Assembly (NCBI GenBank): GCA_003170115.1
Contig: PMZS01000023.1
Coordinates: 1-10,772, forward strand
Source of the DNA: Spirochaetaceae bacterium
GTDB lineage: Bacteria > Spirochaetota > Spirochaetia > SZUA-6 > Fen-1364
DNA length: 10,772 nucleotides
Reading direction: 5' to 3'
The translations under genes and the position numbers were made by a program. The notes under the pieces are model-generated. The model was given only the letters and a program-made list of their open reading frames with translations. It searched no databases and had not been told where the DNA came from. Shown here in pieces: positions 1 through 5,984 of the stretch; the stretch's first letter is position 1; each line of letters opens with the position of its first letter.

Positions 1-668
1 CACTCATCGAATGTGACAATGAGGAGGCTGTTGTGGGCACCCGCCCACTGGACGTACCCGTCGAGGTTTGCCTGGAGCCAGGCATCTCCCGCGGCCACCG
101 ATCCATCGTGCATGTCGTTGTCCAGGTTCGGGATGACAAAGCTCACCGTCGGGAGCTGTGTGAAGTCCGCGGCGGGATAGCTGCTGAAGGGGAGATTCAC
201 GGAGTTGGAAACGTTCGTGAAGCTCGCACAAGGATTGTGCTTGCGGACGTATCTCCCCGAGGTGAAAGCCCGGCTGCCGGTGGCCGGCAGGCCCTCGCTG
301 TACGTCGCAAAGGAGAGCCCCGTGGCGATGAGATTGTTCGCAAGATTCGGAGCGTTGATGTCGTGCTTGTTATCGTCCGTGAAGCCCTGGGTGGAGCCGC
401 TGAAAAGAGCGAAGTAGTTGGGCTGGCTGGGGTGCGTGATTCCATACATCTGCGAAAAGCTTGCCCCCCGACTTGAGAGCGACAACATGTATGGGCTTCC
501 CATCACCTGGGAGGCAGAGTGGTTCTCCTCCACCACGATGATGATGTGGTCATACCTGGGCGGTGGCGGCGGAGGGTCAAACGAGCAGCTGAGGATGACC
601 GCAACAGCAATACAAAGGCAGATCAGGCCTTTACGAAGGGCCTCGGGAATGAACGCAGCGCCACGCAT
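1..668 (-). CDS. Phosphoesterase-family lipoprotein (acid phosphatase / phospholipase C-like), 3' end outside window
   Basis: The first 222 codons are visible; the frame is still open at base 1. The protein begins with a basic/hydrophobic leader ending in a lipobox-like ILS-C at Cys28, then a run of six prolines (32-37). The start of the catalytic domain follows: DHIIIVVEENHS at 40-51 (metal-binding Glu/Asn), HPSQPNYFALFSGS at 79-92, a PNLDNDMHDG segment and, at the window edge, HNSLLIVTFDE. These are hallmarks of the phosphoesterase family (PF04185), which includes acid phosphatases and phospholipases C that hydrolyse phosphate esters outside the cytoplasm. Substrate cannot be told. The only ATG (666-668) has AGGAGG (669-674) directly against it with zero spacing, and an in-frame stop lies just upstream, so the exact start is uncertain. 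Inference: a surface or periplasmic enzyme that could be cargo of the neighbouring type II secretion system. Confidence 0.87.
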   Translation of the reverse strand, partial: MRGAAFIPEALRKGLICLCIAVAVILSCSFDPPPPPPRYDHIIIVVEENHSASQVMGSPYMLSLSSRGASFSQMYGITHPSQPNYFALFSGSTQGFTDDNKHDINAPNLANNLIATGLSFATYSEGLPATGSRAFTSGRYVRKHNPCASFTNVSNSVNLPFSSYPAADFTQLPTVSFVIPNLDNDMHDGSVAAGDAWLQANLDGYVQWAGAHNSLLIVTFDE

Positions 669-759
669 CCTCCTTCAAGGATAGCACATTGATGACGCGA
701 GTTTTACTCTTGAATTCCCGCCGATATGCGATATGCTGTATATAGAGAAAGGAGCACGC
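669..759. promoter_or_regulatory. Divergent intergenic region with candidate promoter for the plus-strand small gene
   Basis: This 91-bp gap separates two divergently oriented genes, so it must hold promoters for both. For the rightward gene I see a sigma70-like pair, TTGAAT (710-715) and TATGCT (732-737), spaced 16 bp. Alternatively GCCGATAT (720-727) resembles the GCCGATAA -10 element of flagellar sigma28 promoters. Its -35 partner is poor: GAGTTT-like bases lie about four positions too far upstream. AAAGGAG (748-754) is a good ribosome binding site for the ATG at 760. No convincing leftward promoter was identified. Confidence 0.4.
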
Positions 760-951
760 ATGCGGATAGACACAGCAATGCCCCAGGCCCAGAAGATCAA
801 CGAGATGGCCGTTCAGCCCCGGAAGGAAGTCGCGGGAGAGCGGGAACCGGACGGAGTCGCGGACGACGCGATGAAGGTCGCCGCGAAGAACTCTCCCGCC
901 CAGCAGATCAATCCTCAGGGGGTCGGGACAAAGGTCAATATCTTCGCCTAG
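760..951 (+). CDS. Small hypothetical protein, possibly YjfB-like (putative motility protein)
   Basis: A 63-residue, hydrophilic protein rich in Gln, Ala and charged residues, with no signal peptide or membrane segment. The start at 760 is chosen over an earlier in-frame ATG at 733 because AAAGGAG lies 5 nt upstream of it and the 733 ATG overlaps the candidate promoter. The C-terminal tail PQGVGTKVNIFA resembles the conserved ending (P-x-GVG then a hydrophobic stretch ending in Ala) of the YjfB family of small putative motility proteins. The N-terminal part is not clearly similar, so family membership is a weak inference. It is transcribed towards the secretion operon, and its stop codon lies 18 nt from the end of the convergent lipoprotein gene. 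It is not part of that operon. Confidence 0.6.
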   Translation: MRIDTAMPQAQKINEMAVQPRKEVAGEREPDGVADDAMKVAAKNSPAQQINPQGVGTKVNIFA

Positions 952-969
952 AGAGCGGGACCTTCCCCC

Positions 970-1662
970 CTACTTTTCGGTTGCCTTCAGCTCCGCGAGC
1001 CTTTGCTCGACGTCTGAGTCAGCACGCTTCCCCAGATACAGCTGCAGGTTCTCGATAGCCTTCTCCTGATCGCATAATTTCTTCTCGTATATGTCGGCGA
1101 GGAAGAGATAGACAGACGGTTCGTGGATACCTGATTCCAGAATGCCGTTCAGAAATCCCACGGCCTCCGGGTAGCATCCCGTCCTGTACGCTTTCACTGC
1201 TTGAAGGCAGAGGAAAACGGAATCGCCCGGATCAAGCTTCCCGGCTCTTGCCAGGAAGTCCCCGGCCTGCTCCCATTTTCGCTCTTCCAGGGCCTTCTCG
1301 GCATTCGTGAGAAGTTGTCCGAAAGAGACCATGCGCAGGAAGAGGGCGTCCGTGCTGTTCAAGAAAACGATCTTCGCTGAGAGTTCCTCATATCCCTCTT
1401 TTCTTGCCACAAGATGATGCTCACCTGGCGGCAGGTCGGGCAGCACGAACCTCCCGCGGATATCCGTCACGAGCCCCGTTTCGCCTTTCCCCTCGACCCC
1501 ATCGATAATCAGCCGCGCTCCCGCGCACGGTTGGTTGTCCTCATCGTAGATCATGCCGAAGAGAGGCGCTTTGTCGAACGAGAGAGGGTTCTTCTTCTGC
1601 GGTGTCGCGCACGAGGCCAGAAGAAGGGCCGCACACAACGCCGCCAACAGGCTTTTCGGCAT
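970..1662 (-). CDS. TPR lipoprotein with carboxypeptidase-regulatory-like domain; candidate T2SS accessory or pilotin
   Basis: A 230-residue predicted lipoprotein: the signal peptide ends in the lipobox LLAS-C at Cys18. Residues about 34-100 look like a carboxypeptidase-regulatory-like beta-sandwich (GMIYDEDNQPCAGARL, TDIRGRFVLPDLPPGEHHL, ARKEGYEE). Residues about 112-225 form TPR-like helical pairs (AEKALEERKWEQAGDFL, AVKAYRTGCYPEAVGFL, LADIYEKKLCDQEKAIENL). The ATG has a strong AGGAGG site 5 nt upstream, lying inside the last codons of the preceding gene, whose stop is only 2 nt away; co-translation is therefore likely. It is the last gene of the secretion operon. TPR lipoproteins of the PilF/PilW kind act as secretin pilotins, and GspD here lacks its own lipid anchor, so a pilotin or secretin-stabilising role is a reasonable inference. 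The beta-sandwich domain is not typical of known pilotins. Confidence 0.85.
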   Translation of the reverse strand: MPKSLLAALCAALLLASCATPQKKNPLSFDKAPLFGMIYDEDNQPCAGARLIIDGVEGKGETGLVTDIRGRFVLPDLPPGEHHLVARKEGYEELSAKIVFLNSTDALFLRMVSFGQLLTNAEKALEERKWEQAGDFLARAGKLDPGDSVFLCLQAVKAYRTGCYPEAVGFLNGILESGIHEPSVYLFLADIYEKKLCDQEKAIENLQLYLGKRADSDVEQRLAELKATEK

Positions 1663-1664
1663 GG

Positions 1665-2117
1665 CTACCTCCTCTCCACGGTGTAGGTTCCGTCAAGGTT
1701 CTGGACGGTGATTCTGTTGTCATCGATCGTGACAAGGGACCAGCCGTTCGCAATCGAGCCTTTCGAAAGCGTTATCACACGCCCTGTACGCGTGTCCTTC
1801 AACATGTAGCATGGCGTGCCGGGAAAGCCCGTGTAATATCCGAGGAAATTCAAAAAGGGAGCAGGAACCGGTGCAGGGCGGGCGTGGAGACCCGGCACGA
1901 AGATTTTTTTCCTGTGAAACAGAGAAAAGATGGCTTCAGGGGAGGCACGCCATTGAGTAGTTGATTGTTCCGCGGGTTCGGCCGGCAATGATAGCGGAGA
2001 CACACTTTGAGAGATCTTCGGCGCTTCCGGATGTCCTGGAACAAGAAGCGCTGCCGTCAGGCACACGGCCATGAGAGCAAGGGTCCCCTGTACGGCTTTA
2101 GAAATCGAGGACTTCAT
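1665..2117 (-). CDS. GspC/PilP-like inner-membrane linker protein
   Basis: A 150-residue protein with a short cytoplasmic start, one N-terminal membrane helix (about 10-27), a Pro/Ser-rich linker (30-85), and a C-terminal domain (about 88-150). That domain has the alternating pattern of the HR domain of GspC or the related PilP fold (FLGYYTGFPGTPCYML, then VITLSKGSIANGWSL, IDDNRITVQNLDG). In T2SS this domain sits in the periplasm and contacts the N-terminal domains of the secretin. There is no PDZ domain, making it shorter than classical GspC. It begins 20 nt inside the end of the gspM-like gene, with only a weak ribosome binding site, consistent with translational coupling. The assignment rests on fold-like pattern, topology and operon position, not on a strong motif. 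Confidence 0.65.
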   Translation of the reverse strand: MKSSISKAVQGTLALMAVCLTAALLVPGHPEAPKISQSVSPLSLPAEPAEQSTTQWRASPEAIFSLFHRKKIFVPGLHARPAPVPAPFLNFLGYYTGFPGTPCYMLKDTRTGRVITLSKGSIANGWSLVTIDDNRITVQNLDGTYTVERR

Positions 2118-2616
2118 AGCCTATCCTGAAGACGGAATCCACCTGGCCACTCTCACCCCGCATCGTGAGAGTCAGAGAAGGGACGGTCCAATACTTTTCA
2201 GATTCGGAAACCTCTTTCAGGAACAGGACAAGAGAGTCGATTGAACCCGAAATGGAGAACTCGAGGCTGTTGGCGTCCTTCAGGTCCATTATCTGGTATC
2301 GGATCACCCTCAATCCGCGCGCGGCGAGCTTGTTCTTGATCAGCGTTCCGAACGCATAGAGGTTCATTTCCCCTTGCGCGTAGAATCCCTTCCGTGCCGC
2401 TTCCACCTCGCCCTCCCTGCGGTTTTGCTCGGACAGAAGCATGGATTCGGAACGGATTGACCCCCGGAGCTTCACGATCTGTGCGTACTGTTGCCGGGAC
2501 CTGGCGTGCACTTCATTCAATTTCCCCAGCTCAAAGTTCACCAGGAAAACCAGTATCGAAGCCGCGGAGACCGCACCACACAAAGAGAGCACACGGCGTT
2601 CACGTCTATGGAGCAT
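2098..2616 (-). CDS. GspM/PilO-like assembly platform protein
   Basis: A 172-residue bitopic membrane protein: a basic N-terminus (LHRRERR), a single membrane helix (about 8-28), a predicted coiled coil (34-75) rich in Glu, Arg and Gln, then an alpha/beta domain (about 80-172) consistent with the ferredoxin-like fold of GspM and PilO. It would pair with GspL in the inner-membrane platform. The ATG at 2616 is preferred over an upstream ATG at 2670 because GGGAG lies 7 nt ahead of it and the 2670 start would put 18 hydrophilic residues before the membrane segment. It overlaps the end of gspL by 11 nt. Sequence motifs in this family are weak, so identity comes mostly from topology and from its place directly after gspL. 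Confidence 0.75.
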   Translation of the reverse strand: MLHRRERRVLSLCGAVSAASILVFLVNFELGKLNEVHARSRQQYAQIVKLRGSIRSESMLLSEQNRREGEVEAARKGFYAQGEMNLYAFGTLIKNKLAARGLRVIRYQIMDLKDANSLEFSISGSIDSLVLFLKEVSESEKYWTVPSLTLTMRGESGQVDSVFRIGYEVLDF

Positions 2617-3760
2617 GGAATTCTCCCGTGAATGAAAAGCGCTCTGGCCCTGACCCCGCGTCGGGGACAACCTGAGAGAGCTTCACTCCGGTGAACGACG
2701 CATTGCCGTGGAAGCCCTCCATCACCCTCAAGGGATTCGAACCTGCCGCCTCGACCTGGAAACCGTCACCCCTGACGACCAGGCCGCGTATCTGGACGCC
2801 GTCCCGCAGAACCCGGGCAAGCTCTGACAGAAGACGATAGACGTCTTTTGGTCGCTTCGTTTCCAGCCTGGAATACGTGACGCTGAGGTCGTCTATCGCC
2901 CTTTCGAGGGCGATCCTCCGCCCACTCTGGCTTTCAAGCTCCGCGCGATCATTCTGCAGCCGGGCGAAGTTGTCTTCAGCAATCCGGAGCTGCTTGAAAA
3001 AAAACAATATTCCCAGCACGACGACGACGGCCGAGAGTCCCACAATCCGGGCCATTGGAGTCCGCAAAACGGACGTGCGCTTCTCCACACGGAAGAGGCC
3101 GTCGATCTTCTTGTGCATCGCCGCAAGTTCCTGATAGTCAAGGAAGCGAACATCCCGGCACCGGTGTCCTTCCATCACCTTTCTGATTTGTCCGACCTCC
3201 GATTCCGATGCGATTACCAGCGCGGGGAGCGCGCGCACTTCCTCCGGGAGCTCCGCATCCAGGCGCGCACAATCAGGTTCGTTCTCCGTGGTTCTGCGAA
3301 CGACGGTTGAAGAGACGAGGAACCCCTCACGAAAAACAGAAAGCTCGAGCCAGCTCGCATGGCAGAACCACACCCGCACATTTTCCAGGATACGAGCCGT
3401 GTGCTCGATCAGGCAGTATGGCAGAAGGACCGGCTTCTCCGGGACCTTTGACCTGTATTTGTCGAGGCGTGATCTGTTTGAAATAAATACGACGACGCGA
3501 GAACGAGCCCCCTGTTGTCTCCTGTGAAAATCGAAGACCGTTTCGTTCGGGTTGCCGGGATACAGGGCCCGAAGCCGGTAGCGAATGAGCCCCTCCGCTT
3601 CCTTTTCGGGCAGATTGGGTATTTCCAAAGCCTGGACGTCAAAATCCAGGCGGGAGACCAGGAATGCGCTGACCGGGGAATCTCCGTCCAGGTCCCCTCC
3701 GGTCTTCAAGCTGGAGAGCGTGACGCCGTCCGGTCCGCATTCCGCGTAGCCGAGCCGCAT
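2606..3760 (-). CDS. gspL: Type II secretion system protein GspL (assembly platform)
   Basis: A 384-residue protein with the three-part GspL plan. The N-terminal cytoplasmic region of about 235 residues matches the actin-like/PilM-type domain that docks the GspE ATPase. A single membrane helix follows at about 237-255 (IVGLSAVVVVLGILFFF). The periplasmic part has a coiled coil (about 258-300) and a small PilN-like domain (about 305-380). Length is close to usual for GspL. The start could be ATG at 3760, overlapping the gspK stop by one base (TGATG), or GTG one codon upstream at 3763; the ATG is chosen. Identity is supported by its position between gspK and the gspM-like gene. The N-terminal domain is divergent. 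Confidence 0.82.
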   Translation of the reverse strand: MRLGYAECGPDGVTLSSLKTGGDLDGDSPVSAFLVSRLDFDVQALEIPNLPEKEAEGLIRYRLRALYPGNPNETVFDFHRRQQGARSRVVVFISNRSRLDKYRSKVPEKPVLLPYCLIEHTARILENVRVWFCHASWLELSVFREGFLVSSTVVRRTTENEPDCARLDAELPEEVRALPALVIASESEVGQIRKVMEGHRCRDVRFLDYQELAAMHKKIDGLFRVEKRTSVLRTPMARIVGLSAVVVVLGILFFFKQLRIAEDNFARLQNDRAELESQSGRRIALERAIDDLSVTYSRLETKRPKDVYRLLSELARVLRDGVQIRGLVVRGDGFQVEAAGSNPLRVMEGFHGNASFTGVKLSQVVPDAGSGPERFSFTGEFHAP

Positions 3761-4776
3761 CACGGCAGGTATCTCTCTTCCAATACGGAAAACCGCGGGG
3801 AAACATCGTCATCGGATGGAATGCGGGCAACGGTAACGTGAAGTTGAGCGGAGCCTCGAACGACGATAACCCGCCAGAACCACGTGACGACGCCCAGGTA
3901 CTGGTATATCCTGTTGTCTCCCGCCGCACCGATGAGCCCCTGCAGAGCACCCATCGTCAGTTCCAGGTGGTCCCTCGCTTCAATGATTCTTTGAGCGGCC
4001 AGTGCGGGATGCTGAATCTTCAAATCGGAGAGAGAGAGCAGCTCGGCGAGAATGAGCGGCTCGATGAAATGAACGTTGAAGGTGGGCTCCACGTTCATGA
4101 AAGGATAGAGCTCGGCGTAGTCCTGTCCAAGAAGATCCTTCACATCACCGCGCTTCAATGTTTTTTTCTGCGTCACACCGTCCTGCCAGCGTGTGTGAAA
4201 CACCTCGGCACCTGCATGGTCCCCGGTTCGAATTGAATACAGCTTTCGAAGCGCGAACTCATCAGTGGTGTTGAGATTTGCGTAGCCATACCCGGTGAAA
4301 TAGCGGGCAATCGCCTCTTTGCGGATCAGGTCGCCATATTCCCGGGGGAGGTCCGTTGAGAGACCCTTGTCCTCCCTCCGCTGTCGCAGATCCTGGGCAG
4401 TGCTGCCTGGCTGCAACAAGTCTGCGAGTGCCGTTTTCTGAAGGATGTCTTTCTGGACCCAATTCGCGTTCAGGCGGCTGGAGACATCCTGAAGCGTCAC
4501 GACGAACCCCTGCGCGACGTTGTCCCGGAGCTTTTCCCACACCGGATCCTGAATGCAATCCGCCCCCGGCGTCGGGTCCCGCGCAAGAAGCTTGACGACC
4601 CGCTCTGCTTCGGCTTGCAGTGAAAACTCGACCTCCTGTCGTCTCGTGCTTCTCGCCGTGTATGACAATGCCCCCTGGAGCAAGAAGGCCTCTCCCATGG
4701 CCACCGCCGTCATCAGCAGGAGAAGAGCGAGTGCCGCAATGGAAGTCGAGCCGTCGCACGGTTTCAGCGCTCTCAC
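3760..4776 (-). CDS. gspK: Type II secretion system minor pseudopilin GspK
   Basis: A 338-residue protein, about the usual GspK length and much larger than other pseudopilins. It begins with a short basic leader and a Gly-Ser prepilin peptidase site at about residues 9-10, followed by the hydrophobic helix TSIAALALLLLMTAVAM. There is no Glu at +5, which is typical for GspK and fits its place at the pseudopilus tip. Family-like segments are SSRLNANWV (99-107), YGYANLNTTDEFALRKL (163-179) and EPTFNVHFIEPLILAELL (230-247). The last two surround the large alpha domain inserted in GspK. The start is GTG at 4776 in a GTGA overlap with the preceding stop. It forms the tip complex with the small and J-like pseudopilins and caps the GspG filament. 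Confidence 0.88.
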   Translation of the reverse strand: MRALKPCDGSTSIAALALLLLMTAVAMGEAFLLQGALSYTARSTRRQEVEFSLQAEAERVVKLLARDPTPGADCIQDPVWEKLRDNVAQGFVVTLQDVSSRLNANWVQKDILQKTALADLLQPGSTAQDLRQRREDKGLSTDLPREYGDLIRKEAIARYFTGYGYANLNTTDEFALRKLYSIRTGDHAGAEVFHTRWQDGVTQKKTLKRGDVKDLLGQDYAELYPFMNVEPTFNVHFIEPLILAELLSLSDLKIQHPALAAQRIIEARDHLELTMGALQGLIGAAGDNRIYQYLGVVTWFWRVIVVRGSAQLHVTVARIPSDDDVSPRFSVLEERYLP

Positions 4777-5282
4777 GGCGTTGGTCCGCTCCCAATGGGC
4801 ACGCCGCCGATTGGGGCGAGAATGGAGACGGGCCGGCCGTTCGCCTGTACGAGCCGAACGGCGATGCCGTACTCTCGATTCTCCCTGTCCACGGTGGGAG
4901 AGAGCTCGACACTCGCGAAACCGGGAAATCGCAATGTGCCATTCTGGTCATTCAGCAGCAGGCAATCCTTCTCAACCGTAAGAATCAGGCATTTCGAGGG
5001 ATCGCCATCGAGATACGCCACCCTGAGCGTGCTCGCATCAGTCTCCATGAAACGGGAGGGCGCCCACCAGGGAGGGCGGACGCGACGTGCACGCACGCGA
5101 AGCATGTCGTCGAGCTGAAGGAGTCTCACGCTGGCGAGAATTCTTTCGTGGAGCCGCCCTGCATGGCGCAACGAGACGGCTCCTGCATTCCACGTCCCTA
5201 TGCCCAGCGCGGAAAGGATGACAAGGGCGATGAGAACCTCCAGAATCGTCGAGCCCTGCTCATTCTTTCCGGAGAAAATCAT
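4773..5282 (-). CDS. Minor pseudopilin, GspJ-like
   Basis: A 169-residue pseudopilin: a 10-residue leader ending in EQG, a prepilin peptidase site before Ser+1, Glu at +5 (STILE), and the hydrophobic helix VLIALVILSALGIG. The globular part holds a helix (about 40-65) and a predicted beta-rich region ending in a Gly/Pro-rich tail. Its size, its position just before gspK and the amphipathic segment after the helix favour GspJ, though GspI or GspH cannot be excluded. The ATG at 5282 has AAGGAG 5 nt upstream; an in-frame ATG at 5303 lacks such a site and would lengthen the leader. The gene starts 23 nt inside the end of the preceding pseudopilin gene. After processing and N-methylation it would sit in the pseudopilus tip complex. 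Confidence 0.8.
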   Translation of the reverse strand: MIFSGKNEQGSTILEVLIALVILSALGIGTWNAGAVSLRHAGRLHERILASVRLLQLDDMLRVRARRVRPPWWAPSRFMETDASTLRVAYLDGDPSKCLILTVEKDCLLLNDQNGTLRFPGFASVELSPTVDRENREYGIAVRLVQANGRPVSILAPIGGVPIGSGPTP

Positions 5283-5475
5283 GGTGCTCCTTCGTGTTCT
5301 CATTTCTCTGTCCGATCAGGTTCTCCACGCGTTCGCCCTGTCGCATCGTGAGCGAGCTGGCAATGCGGAGTGCGTCCAGAAAAATCGCGAAACCGATGAG
5401 AACGACCAGCAACGCAACGAGGACATCGAGCAGAATCCAGCCGCTCTCAGGGTTCCGACCATCTAGTCTTCCCAT
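5260..5475 (-). CDS. Minimal 71-residue pseudopilin (GspI- or GspH-position)
   Basis: A 71-residue protein with a class III leader of 12 residues ending ESG, then WILLDVLVALLVVLIGFAIF, the hydrophobic assembly helix. Position +1 is Trp rather than the usual Phe or Met, and +5 is Asp instead of Glu. Only about 30 hydrophilic, charged residues follow the helix, so the beta-sheet head normal for GspI (about 120 residues in total) or GspH is missing. It lies between gspG and the gspJ-like gene, overlapping gspG by 13 nt, where gspH and gspI usually lie. The LLDVLVAL pattern is nearest to GspI. No frameshifted continuation is evident, because the next pseudopilin starts inside its 3' end with its own strong ribosome binding site. 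Confidence 0.72.
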   Translation of the reverse strand: MGRLDGRNPESGWILLDVLVALLVVLIGFAIFLDALRIASSLTMRQGERVENLIGQRNENTKEHHDFLRKE

Positions 5476-5984
5476 GAAGTGATGGCCTTGTCATTTCCCT
5501 GGGAACGGATGCCGAAGGGCAGGTTGTGGGGCCCCGGCACGCTGTACTCATACGTATGACCCCAGGGGTCGGTCGAGATCTTTTTGTTCACGTACGGTCC
5601 GTTCCAACCCTCGGGGAGGGGCTCGAGCACCGGCTTGACCCAAAGCGCGTCGAGTCCCTGCTCCCCGGTGGGATACCGCGTGCAGTCAAGTGCATATGCG
5701 TTGAGAGCCAAAGAGAGCGTCTCGATCTGATTCTTTGCGGTCACGTGCCGCGCTTTTTCAACGTAGCGGAACGCCATGAATCCTACCGCGCTGGTAAGGA
5801 TCAGGATTATCGCGATGACGATCAGGACCTCCATGAAGGTCCAGCCTGCTTCGCTTTCTTCTACAGCACGTTTCCGTAGAGCGAGAAGATCGGGACGATG
5901 AAGAAGACGACAAAGAGGATGATCAGTAGACCCAGGACGACGATAAGCGCCGGTTCGATGAGTGTCATGAGGCGGTGTATCCAC
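5463..5984 (-). CDS. gspG: Type II secretion system major pseudopilin GspG (start uncertain)
   Basis: The mature part is clear: a prepilin site after EAG (Gly at 5846-5844), then WTFMEVLIVIAIILILTSAV with Glu at +5. The GspG signature follows: KNQIETLSLALNAYALDCTRYPTGEQGLDALW, here split as KNQIETLSLALNAYALD and RYPTGEQGLDAL. The C-terminal calcium-loop region has WNGPYVNKK, DPWGHTYEYSVPG and FGIRSQGNDK. It polymerises into the pseudopilus that pushes cargo through GspD. No ATG, GTG or TTG exists in frame between the leader and the GTG at 5982-5984, which lies 124 nt inside gspF. That GTG has a perfect AGGAGGT (5991-5997) 6 nt upstream and gives a 173-residue precursor with an unusually long 47-residue leader. 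The alternative is a base error near the gspF stop; for instance, one extra base would let GTG-CTG start a normal short leader. Identity is secure; the 5' end is not. Confidence 0.9.
   Translation of the reverse strand: MDTPPHDTHRTGAYRRPGSTDHPLCRLLHRPDLLALRKRAVEESEAGWTFMEVLIVIAIILILTSAVGFMAFRYVEKARHVTAKNQIETLSLALNAYALDCTRYPTGEQGLDALWVKPVLEPLPEGWNGPYVNKKISTDPWGHTYEYSVPGPHNLPFGIRSQGNDKAITSWED

Noticed and set aside
33..476. A 147-codon plus-strand open frame
   Set aside because: It is antisense to the phosphoesterase domain, which shows clear family motifs on the minus strand.
555..580. GGC/GGT/GGA-rich stretch as a possible tandem repeat
   Set aside because: It encodes the short proline linker after the lipobox of the phosphoesterase and is explained by that.
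940..990. Possible bidirectional terminator between the convergent genes
   Set aside because: The 18-nt gap has a C6 run but no inverted repeat followed by T that I can find on either strand.
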